Shown piece by piece: positions 45,893 to 52,513 of a stretch of 64,000 nucleotides of DNA. The position numbers and the translations under genes were made by a program. This DNA comes from Massilia sp. H6 (GTDB taxonomy: Bacteria > Pseudomonadota > Gammaproteobacteria > Burkholderiales > Burkholderiaceae_D): the NCBI RefSeq assembly GCF_024802625.1, contig NZ_CP103371.1:496001-560000 (forward strand), read 5' to 3'. Position 1 is the first letter of the stretch, and every line of letters starts with the position of its first letter. The notes beneath the pieces are model-generated. The model worked only from the letters and a program-made list of their open reading frames with translations. It had not been told where the DNA came from and did no database searches.

Positions 45893-46215
45893 GTGCGCCA
45901 GGCATGGCGCTGCCCGGCTCGCTGTGGAGGCGGGTTGGACGACTTGGAGGTACAAGTCCTCTGCACACCCGGCAAGGGGAAGTGCTAGCTGAACGGCAAG
46001 GGTGTCCGTCGCAAGGCGGAATCTGAAGGAAGCTGCGAACAACATGCTGGCCTGCCGAACGGGAAGCGGATATCAGACGGCTTAGCGGGGTAGGGTGGCC
46101 GAGATCACTCAAGCCCGATACTTGCACGGAACGCTACGACGTAGATCCCGCAGGCATAAGCAGGAAGGTCGCGCGCATTACCCCGGGAGGCCCTCCAGCC
46201 TGCCCCGTGCTACCG
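45893..46215 (+). mobile_element. Truncated group II intron (5' ribozyme part)
   Basis: Begins GTGCGCCAGGCATGGCGC, the GUGCG start of group II introns, and continues with stem-rich sequence typical of ribozyme domain I, such as CTTGGAGGTACAAGTCC, GGGAAGTGCTAGCTGAACGG and GGGTAGGGTGGCCGAGATCA. No intron-encoded reverse transcriptase and no domain V-like hairpin (AGCCGTATG...) is seen, so only the 5' part survives. It sits directly after a terminator T-run, the preferred target of class C introns. The right limit is approximate. Confidence 0.7.
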
Positions 46216-46240
46216 GCATAGTATGTAGGATGCACCGGCT

Positions 46241-46540
46241 TTAATCTGCAAAGGAACGCGCAATGTGATCGATCGCGAGCAGCAGAAAGACCGCGGCAAT
46301 GGAGACGATGAGACGCAAGTAAAACACGCGCGAGTACAGCCCGTCCTCGTCGATCCTGCCGGTTCCCTGGATTAAATGATTGGCAACAGTAGAAACACAC
46401 GCCGCGCCGAACAGCAAAACGGGAGACATCATGATGCGCTTGTCCCATATCAGCGGAAGCAGAATGCCTGCAAGGGCAATCAGATAGAAAAACCATTGAT
46501 ATCCTGGTCTCTGGCGTGGAGGCGATAAATTGGAGGGCAT
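46241..46540 (-). CDS. Hypothetical small membrane protein
   Basis: A possible 99-residue protein with hydrophobic segments at about residues 15-31 (WFFYLIALAGILLPLIW), 38-52 and 75-92 (LRLIVSIAAVFLLLAIDHIA). No family is recognised. The ATG has no clear ribosome-binding site; a TATAAA lies about 10 bases upstream. It may be cargo of the islet, for instance an immunity-type membrane protein for the neighbouring double-glycine peptide, but that is a guess from proximity and orientation (both minus strand). Confidence 0.45.
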   Translation of the reverse strand: MPSNLSPPRQRPGYQWFFYLIALAGILLPLIWDKRIMMSPVLLFGAACVSTVANHLIQGTGRIDEDGLYSRVFYLRLIVSIAAVFLLLAIDHIARSFAD

Positions 46541-46883
46541 GGTGATTTATAACCGGTTGTGTGAATTCAGTGCCGCGTGGTTGTCATTGCAACCGCGTTG
46601 CGCTTTAGAATGAGCCGGCATAACTCAAAATTTAAAATAGCCAGACCTACTTTTAAATTTGAATTAACCGTATTTTTCAGATCGCCGGGAACTAATATTA
46701 GGATCGATGAATATATTACCACACCCCAAGGACGTGGTAACACTGCGACCTAGCCGGCTGGACCAAATGCGACTTTAGCAAACAAAACCCGGTGCGGAAT
46801 ACGATAGCGAATCCGCCGCAGCGCGAGCACTGCAATCGGGAGCCAGCGCAGCAACGCGACGCTTATGCTCGCTAAAAACACAT
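46541..46883. other. Gene-free AT-rich stretch with inverted repeat
   Basis: No supported gene. AAATTTAAAA (46628-46637) and TTTTAAATTT (46651-46660) form a perfect 10-bp inverted repeat, and TTACCAC/GTGGTAA (46716-46722, 46734-46740) a shorter one. Either could end the minus-strand peptide transcript. Base composition is much more AT-rich than the flanking chromosome. Confidence 0.5.
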
Positions 46884-47132
46884 TTATCTGTCGTCGAGTA
46901 ATCGATATTTAGCCAGTGATAAGTAGATCACATAGCCGGCTGCGGCGCCGAGAACCACGCTGCCCGCCATGCCCACTGCACCCGCCAAAGCGCAAAGACC
47001 ACGGCCGAGCGCGCCGCCGCGTGAAATGGCATGCCAACCAGCGGTGCCGCCGGCAATAGCGTCGTTGACCGAGGAATCGCCACGATCGCCGCCGGACACC
47101 AAGGAAATTTCATTCATCGTCAATAATTGCAT
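46884..47132 (-). CDS. Double-glycine leader peptide, class II bacteriocin-like
   Basis: An 82-residue product. The leader MQLLTMNEISLVSGG ends in GG and has the LT-x-x-E-(I/L)-x-x-VSGG pattern of peptides processed and exported by C39-peptidase ABC transporters. The predicted mature part is 67 residues: a short polar start, then a Gly/Ala-rich hydrophobic core (GRGLCALAGAVGMAGSVVLG) with one Cys and a basic C terminus, as in pore-forming class II bacteriocins and microcins. A strong AGGGAG ribosome-binding site stands seven bases before the ATG. No transporter or certain immunity gene lies in the window, so it would need export machinery elsewhere. Confidence 0.75.
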   Translation of the reverse strand: MQLLTMNEISLVSGGDRGDSSVNDAIAGGTAGWHAISRGGALGRGLCALAGAVGMAGSVVLGAAAGYVIYLSLAKYRLLDDR

Positions 47133-47408
47133 GTATTTCTCCCTAGAGATAAGTCATTGCCATTAAATAATGGTGCTGGCGTATGGAACAATTTCTTCTA
47201 GTACTCAATGCGTAACGCATGAATGTTCAGTCCATGGAGAAGGTTTCTAAATTATCGGATTCGGTCGAGGATATATCAGTGGATGGGCCGCATGTTCTGT
47301 AGCTATCTGGAATCGGGGGATCATGTACCCATTCGTAGCTGGCCCCTCTTCAAGGCCAGGCACGTTTTGCGTACATTGTTCCAATACGATCTTTCCATGG
47401 CAACCCGA

Positions 47409-48085
47409 TGACCCAGGCACTGCACAGCCAAGCCCGTACCACCCATCTGATCCGCGAAGAAATCAGGAACTCCACGCTCCCGCAAGCCGAACTGGCCAGG
47501 CTGTACAACGTCACCCGTCAGACGATCCGGAAGTGACAGAACCGCGAGTCGCCGCAAGACAAGTCGCATGCTCCAAAAAAAATGTGCACGACTCTCAAGC
47601 CCGAGCAGGAAATCATCGTGGTGGAGTTGCACAAGACGCTGCTACTGCCTACGGACGACCTGCTGGCGGTCACGTGCGAGTTCATCAATCCCGCCTTTTC
47701 GCGTGCCGGCCTGGGGCGTTGCCTGCGCCGCCACGGCGTCTCCGACCTGCGCAACCTGGTTGAACAGGAAGGCGCCGCGTCGCCCACGAAAAAAACCTTC
47801 AAGGACTACGAGCCGGGCTTCCTACACATCGACATCAAGTATTTGCCGCAAATGCAGAATGAGCCGTCGCGCTGCTACCTATTCGTAACCATCGACCGCG
47901 CCACGCGCTGGGTCTTCGTCGAACCGTACGCCGACGAGACCGATGCTAGCAGCGACGACTTCGTCAGCAAAGTCGAGCAGGTCTGCCCGGTCCACAATGG
48001 CAGCCAGTTCACCGACCGCTTTACGGCCGGTGTCAAGAAGAAGGAACCCAGCGGCTCGCATGTGTTCGACCGACTGTGGAAGTAA
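47409..48085 (+). pseudogene. IS481-family transposase, disrupted
   Basis: From ATG 47409 the frame encodes a helix-turn-helix N terminus (LPQAELARLYNVTRQTIRK), then an in-frame TGA (47535-47537) where the family has Trp, then continues in the same frame with KTLLLPTDDLLAV, GLGRCLRRHGVSDLRNL and DYEPGFLHIDIKYLPQMQNE. The latter contains the first Asp of the DDE site. The second catalytic region is damaged: HNGSQFTDRF lacks the preceding Leu-Thr-Asp, and the protein stops at FDRLWK, missing the last third including the Glu. It is not active. Terminal inverted repeats were not found. Confidence 0.88.
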
Positions 48086-48205
48086 CTCGGCATTAGCTCA
48101 TTTTTCACTTTGCGTCAAATGATACCCAAAAAACTGTCCATTAAATTGTTTCAATTCATCATGGTCGAGGGGTTATGTTATGCATTACTCATAGTGGCAA
48201 ATTTA

Positions 48206-48302
48206 TTTAGGCGCATTGCATAAAGCGCCTAAAGATTGTTGCTAGGAGTGACGAGGACATGCATGATGTCCCCTATCGGCGAATAGGTCGCCGATAGGGG
48301 AC
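48206..48302. promoter_or_regulatory. Two strong hairpins in the leader of the peptide gene
   Basis: Hairpin 1: TTTAGGCGC (48206-48214) with GCGCCTAAA (48225-48233). Hairpin 2: GTCCCCTATCGGCG (48268-48281) with CGCCGATAGGGGAC (48289-48302), a perfect 14-bp stem and 7-base loop, followed by a pyrimidine tract. Both lie in the 253-bp gap between the dead transposase and the 62-residue peptide gene; hairpin 2 ends 36 bases before its ATG. They could terminate upstream transcription, or stabilise or attenuate the peptide mRNA. Confidence 0.6.
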
Positions 48303-48338
48303 TTTCCCTTCCTTTCTAATTCTGAAAAAGATGATGCA

Positions 48339-48527
48339 ATGAAAAAATTTTCGGTATCTGTAGTCGAATTGTCGGGCCGCCTCGAACAACAAAGCACGGC
48401 TGCGCTAGCATTTGCGGCGATTGCTTCCCTCTCGGCATCCAACGCCTATGCTCTCGAAGAAGACACCTGTGGCAATCGCCAGGACATGCCTTGCGAAAAA
48501 TCCAGTTGCGCCATTTTTACTTGGTAA
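48339..48527 (+). CDS. Putative precursor peptide with membrane segment and three-Cys tail
   Basis: A 62-residue product not assigned to any family I know. Residues 1-18 are a polar N terminus (MKKFSVSVVELSGRLEQQ), 19-38 an Ala/Ser-rich hydrophobic stretch (TAALAFAAIASLSASNAYA) ending in an Ala-x-Ala pattern, and 39-62 a polar tail with Cys at 44, 52 and 57, ending in Trp. It could be secreted after signal peptidase cleavage, or be cut within the membrane by the M50 protease encoded 119 bp downstream. The ATG overlaps the stop of a three-codon frame (ATGATGCAATGA). Small size, leader-like N terminus and position before a PqqD/M50 gene suggest a precursor peptide; this is inference. Confidence 0.65.
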   Translation: MKKFSVSVVELSGRLEQQSTAALAFAAIASLSASNAYALEEDTCGNRQDMPCEKSSCAIFTW

Positions 48528-48646
48528 TGTTCGACTGATATTCGGGTTTATTACCTGTTGACTCGGCCTCTCCCGCAGGCAGTCGGAAGTAGAGCTTGCA
48601 GGAGAGTGTTTGTTATTTTTAAAATAATTTCGAGAGAAATTTTGAT

Positions 48647-50680
48647 ATGAGAGTATTGCTTTCTGTTCTACGTGTAGATATCACTCCAGAAGGTCATGGG
48701 ATTGTCGCTGCTGGAGGTAGATATTTCGCGGTATCGCCACAGACAGTAATATTGCTTAATGTAATGATGGCGGTCGCTGACCCCAGCTCATCTGACCAGA
48801 TTGCCGCCAAGCTGTCATGTGAAATTGGCTTCACGGTGTCGGCAAAAGATGTCGAACAGGCTGTTGATGATCTTCCTGCAGCCTTTTTCGAACATACACA
48901 GCTGGTAACGGAATTTAGCTTGTCTATGCCTCTGCTCCAAGGGCGGCTGCTTGATGTGCTGGCCCGTTTTTTATCCATTTTCTTCTCACCGGCTCTAGCA
49001 TCGGTGCTAATTTTCGCTGCGATCTACGCACTGTGGCGAACAAACGAGAACTATTCTTCAGGTCCAGTTGCTCCGCTGATGGTTGCAGCATTGGTCCTTC
49101 CTAGCATTGTGTTTCACGAGCTCGGCCACGCTGCCGCTTGCGTTCGAGGCGGAGCCAGCCCCAACATTATTGGGATTGGCGTAAACGGTCTGTTCCCGAC
49201 TTTTTACACTGACGTCTCGGATATCTGGTCGCGAGGCCGATGGGCGCGAATGCGCGTCGATGTCGGTGGGATCTATTTCCAATTTTTGTATGCTGCGGCT
49301 TTGACACTATTAGTCCCCTGGTTCCCGGCTGTATTGCCGGCAATTAGCTTGACACTGCTACTCGCAGCCTTCTCCTTCCTTCCCTATTTCAAATTCGACG
49401 GCTACTGGCTGCTGGGTGATTTCCTAGGAGTAAACAATCTAACCCTAGCTCTAAAATGCACCCGAAGCGGATTGCTCTCCAAGTATAGGAATCGTTCTCT
49501 TTCGTCAACGGATTTTTTGCCGCTGTTGGGCATCGTGGCTTACTATCTCGGATTGCTTTCGCTGTTCGCCCTGACTGCAGTCGCGCTCTGGCACCTGATT
49601 CTGGTACATTTCAGCTCGGTCACGAGCACCTTATCGGGAGGGGCTATTTCGCTTGTATCAATTTTTGTAATTGCATTTTTACTAATGGTCGCCGCTAACT
49701 TGCTGCGTCCTTTGGTAAACTCGGTACGCGAACTTCGCGTTCTCGTATTCGACCTGCCTCCGATTGTTCTGGCCTTTATACTCGGGTGCCTGATCACAAT
49801 CGCGAAGCCCCTTTTGCATCTGCCGCGCAAACACCGCGCCTATATTAACGCGGTCTTGGCTGGCATGAACAAAGCTGTTCCGCCAATCCCTGATGCAAAA
49901 CGTGAGGCGCAAGGCAGCATAGTGACTAAGTACTATGAGTTGATTTGGACTGAGTTGCTGGGCCGGGTTAGCGTGGATACTGGGCGCTGGCTGGTCCGAG
50001 TAACCCATCATACGCGTTCCGTCCAGACTTTCGGGGATGTGGTTAATACGCCAGGACCAGTTATACTGGCTGCGCCGCACTATGGCTCGTTTATTAGCGG
50101 CGCCATGCTCCTCCTTGCTGAAATCGGCAGTGAACGTCCGATTCATTTATTTTACGCTGACCCGAAAAACGATCCAGAAAATGGGCGCTATGAGAAATTT
50201 TACAGGCGGTATTTCCCCGACCTGTCTGTTTGCTTCAATAACAAGCGCGGCGTCCTAGATGCGGTTAAGGCACTCAGGCGCGGCGAAGTGCTAGTGATCA
50301 TGCCAGACGTGTTTCACGGCCCTAATTTGGTAAATATTGGGCTCATGGGGCGGAATATTGGCACAATGGCAGGAATCGCATATTTTAACCAAAAGTTCGG
50401 CGCGACGGTGGTGCCGGTATTAAGCCGCTTCCGCGGGCTTGTCGCCGTGGATATACATTTTGGCGAGAAATTGGAATTCGATGTTGGAAAAGATTTAGGG
50501 GAGGAGCGAAATGTACGCATCATGGAGCAACTGTTTGATTGGTTCGCAGAATGGTTTCGGCGGCATCCCGACAATTGGCACTGCTGGGGTCAATATGGTG
50601 CCAGCGAAGCCCGCGATTCAAGGTCTATCGCCGACACTATTACGTTGCTCGAATCGCGAACACCCGGGGTTGTTTTATAA
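48647..50680 (+). CDS. PqqD-like / M50 zinc metalloprotease / LpxL-type acyltransferase fusion
   Basis: A 677-residue multi-domain membrane protein. Residues about 15-85 look like a PqqD-type peptide-binding winged helix (RYFAVSPQTVILLNVMMAVA, then a helix and VEQAVDDL). Residues 100-395 form an M50 site-2-protease core with about seven membrane helices: HExxH is VFHELGHAAAC (His157-His161), and the downstream DG motif is LPYFKFDGYWLLGDFLGVNN (Asp251), as in YydH-type peptide zinc metalloproteases. Residues about 430-660 are an LPLAT domain: PHYGSFISG, VLVIMPDVFHGPN, GATVVPVLSRF and RRHPDNWHCWGQY. The usual HX4(D/E) acid is Ile. ATG 48647 follows a weak GAGAG site. I know of no described protein with this combination. 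Confidence 0.85.
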   Translation: MRVLLSVLRVDITPEGHGIVAAGGRYFAVSPQTVILLNVMMAVADPSSSDQIAAKLSCEIGFTVSAKDVEQAVDDLPAAFFEHTQLVTEFSLSMPLLQGRLLDVLARFLSIFFSPALASVLIFAAIYALWRTNENYSSGPVAPLMVAALVLPSIVFHELGHAAACVRGGASPNIIGIGVNGLFPTFYTDVSDIWSRGRWARMRVDVGGIYFQFLYAAALTLLVPWFPAVLPAISLTLLLAAFSFLPYFKFDGYWLLGDFLGVNNLTLALKCTRSGLLSKYRNRSLSSTDFLPLLGIVAYYLGLLSLFALTAVALWHLILVHFSSVTSTLSGGAISLVSIFVIAFLLMVAANLLRPLVNSVRELRVLVFDLPPIVLAFILGCLITIAKPLLHLPRKHRAYINAVLAGMNKAVPPIPDAKREAQGSIVTKYYELIWTELLGRVSVDTGRWLVRVTHHTRSVQTFGDVVNTPGPVILAAPHYGSFISGAMLLLAEIGSERPIHLFYADPKNDPENGRYEKFYRRYFPDLSVCFNNKRGVLDAVKALRRGEVLVIMPDVFHGPNLVNIGLMGRNIGTMAGIAYFNQKFGATVVPVLSRFRGLVAVDIHFGEKLEFDVGKDLGEERNVRIMEQLFDWFAEWFRRHPDNWHCWGQYGASEARDSRSIADTITLLESRTPGVVL

Positions 50681-50689
50681 GTGGGATCT

Positions 50690-51511
50690 ATGAAATTACA
50701 TGTAATCGGCGTTCACTTGGTTGGCGCCACACTTTTGTTTTCATCATGCATTTCATCTGCCGATCAAACTCACAGCGCGCAAGAAACGGCGACAGATAAT
50801 GCAAAGAATGGACAATCGATTGAAATAACAGGCGTAAGGAACCCGGAATGGAAACCCTATCGGACGTTGCTGCTAGGTTTTGATGCGTTTGAAAGGCATC
50901 GGGAGTTGGCGCCAAAGGCTGCTCTGCGTTTTTCGGTGCGCTCGCTGAATCCGGCCACGAGCATAGATGGCGTCACAATGAGTCTCGAAAGCAGGGCTCA
51001 CTCGATCCCGCTACAGTTAGATCAAAATAGCAGCTTCTCGCTGCCCCTGGACCAGGCGGCAGTCGACGACGGTGCTGAGCTACTGATAAACCGCAAGAAA
51101 AACACGATAACGATCAGACCCGATATTCGAACCCCCGGGCTTCCGGCAAACATGCGGCGGCTTGGCGATCTCAGGCTCGAGTGCCATGTACGCTGGGCGA
51201 TTCAACGAGACGAGCTCAGTTTTGTGAAGCGCAATGCATTTCGTATGCTCGGGGGGCCTTGCGCATCTGGAACCGTCAAAACATTCTATATCGCTGATCG
51301 GATGATTAGTGGTGCGTGGATCACCCTCCCGGGACGAAAAGTTCCCTTGGAAGTCATCGGCAACGGTACATTGTTCCGGCCGCCACTCCACGAAACCGCC
51401 TGGAGCGACGAAGCTCTTATCGAATTGGAGTTTGATAACGAGATCCGCTCTCCGGACAAAGGGGAAGATGCTTCTCTGGCCGAGTCGAAACATGAAAATG
51501 CAAATCGGTAA
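50690..51511 (+). CDS. Hypothetical lipoprotein
   Basis: A 273-residue exported protein. The N terminus MKLHVIGVHLVGATLLFSSC carries a lipobox-like LFSSC, so lipid anchoring is likely. The rest is rich in beta-type segments (ALRFSVRSLNPATSIDGVTM, RPPLHETAWSDEALIELEFD), with two Cys (RLECHVRW and GGPCASG), and no family is recognised. It begins nine bases after the M50-LPLAT stop (GTG 50681 is an alternative) and overlaps the next gene by 20 bp, so the three are one transcription unit. Codon use is less GC-biased than the chromosome. A role in binding or protecting against the peptide product is possible but unproven. Confidence 0.7.
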   Translation: MKLHVIGVHLVGATLLFSSCISSADQTHSAQETATDNAKNGQSIEITGVRNPEWKPYRTLLLGFDAFERHRELAPKAALRFSVRSLNPATSIDGVTMSLESRAHSIPLQLDQNSSFSLPLDQAAVDDGAELLINRKKNTITIRPDIRTPGLPANMRRLGDLRLECHVRWAIQRDELSFVKRNAFRMLGGPCASGTVKTFYIADRMISGAWITLPGRKVPLEVIGNGTLFRPPLHETAWSDEALIELEFDNEIRSPDKGEDASLAESKHENANR

Positions 51512-52043
51512 TGTCTTGGGGGCTTTGGTACTGCTGTGCGCCGCGACATCCGTATCGTTCGCAGCAGATGGGATCACTGCAAATGTCACGAGCTCATCAT
51601 GTGGTGAAGCGACAATGAACGCTTCGCGCGTGAACTTGGCATTGGCCCGGGGTCGGTGCGCGGTGGAGGCCGGGACAGGAAACAATCTCCCTGACGCAGG
51701 CTCAAGGCAATTCGGGGAGGAGTTCGGGCCAGGCGATGGACCCGCTTTTCATGATGAAACACTGGTTGCCAGCGAAGATAAAACCACGCGTTCGAAGCGC
51801 CAAACGGATGCGATTATTGCTGGAAAAGGTGACCAGGAATTCGCCTCTGGGGCGTATGGAGCGTTTAGGCGCATGGACAAGTATAGCAAATTTGGTGCTG
51901 CCTTCAGCGAGGCGCGAGTTCCCAATTGTCTGCATAAGGACGGCCTGAAACGGCAGCCTCCAAAAATTGGCTTCTTTTTCTTTCAAGGTGTATTGGCATT
52001 GCCTTTCGTCGCGCTCGCAAAAGTACGCGGCAAGTGCAGCTAA
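51492..52043 (+). CDS. Hypothetical exported four-cysteine protein
   Basis: A 183-residue product with a clear signal peptide (MKMQIGNVLGALVLLCAATSVSFA). The mature part has four Cys (SSSCGE, GRCAVE, NCLHKDGLKRQPP and RGKCS), so two disulphides are likely, and a hydrophobic segment near the C terminus (FFFFQGVLALPFVALA). No family recognised. ATG 51492 is chosen because the signal begins there; a longer open frame from 51309 lies inside the previous gene. Translationally coupled by a 20-bp overlap with the lipoprotein gene. Confidence 0.65.
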   Translation: MKMQIGNVLGALVLLCAATSVSFAADGITANVTSSSCGEATMNASRVNLALARGRCAVEAGTGNNLPDAGSRQFGEEFGPGDGPAFHDETLVASEDKTTRSKRQTDAIIAGKGDQEFASGAYGAFRRMDKYSKFGAAFSEARVPNCLHKDGLKRQPPKIGFFFFQGVLALPFVALAKVRGKCS

Positions 52044-52210
52044 ATTGGTTAGAACATTTGAAGAAGTACAGTAAATTTGCGACAGAGGATGCTCTGCTAT
52101 ATCCGATCGTACATGCGAGTGAAGTCTCGAATGCTGGTGCTGTAAAAATTCCGATCGGTACGAACGACGATCCACGATCCGTGGGGTCGCAATGATGTTC
52201 AAATAAATCT
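52044..52210. other. Right-hand islet spacer without a gene
   Basis: Sequence between the last islet gene and the rpoC-like remnant. I see no gene, repeat or terminator in it. Confidence 0.5.
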
Positions 52211-52357
52211 TCCGAACTGTACGGACATGCTGCCCGAAGTCACCTGTACCGTCGCCTTCGGTAAAGAAAGGCCAATATGGCTGCCGAACTGCAGGCGATG
52301 GACGACCAGCAGAATGCGGCGGCTCCGGCCGAGCAGCATCACGGCGACGACGAGTAA
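52211..52357 (+). pseudogene. Degraded duplicate of the rpoC 3' end
   Basis: From 52270 the sequence matches the native rpoC end (45750 onward) with about nine differences in 142 bases, including the stop at 52355-52357. Just upstream, 52211-52266 matches rpoC around 45016-45097, so about 650 bp of rpoC is missing between the two parts, joined at a shared AAAGAAA, and a smaller piece is missing near 52220. It has no start and is a non-functional remnant that marks the right boundary of the islet. Confidence 0.93.
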
Positions 52358-52381
52358 TCGTTTAGCTTCGCTGACATGAAG

Positions 52382-52411
52382 ACGGCACCCTGAGGGGTGC
52401 CGTTTTTTTTT
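52382..52411 (+). terminator. Second copy of the rpoC terminator (islet right junction)
   Basis: CGGCACCC, loop TGAG, GGGTGCCG and nine T, identical in stem to the terminator at 45862-45891 but with a changed loop. Normal chromosome starts right after it. Confidence 0.93.
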
Positions 52412-52513
52412 GCGCCTGCCGGCCACATGCCCATGTCACGGGTGTCTTTCGCTCTATTTGCCGGTACAATGCTTCTTTATAGAATCGTCATCATTTTGGT
52501 TTCGGAAAATCCC

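Noticed and set aside
45893..46540. Complete group II intron with reverse transcriptase
   Set aside because: No reverse transcriptase frame and no domain V hairpin; the 99-codon ORF is on the other strand and unrelated.
47223..47411. 62-codon plus-strand frame before the transposase
   Set aside because: No ribosome-binding site or recognisable domain; the sequence looks like IS or islet end DNA.
51309..51491. Upstream extension of the four-Cys protein to 51309
   Set aside because: The extension lies inside the lipoprotein gene, and the signal peptide starts at 51492.
52199..52426. 75-codon minus-strand frame at the islet right end
   Set aside because: It is the antisense shadow of the duplicated rpoC tail and resembles the shadow of native rpoC at 45605-45975.
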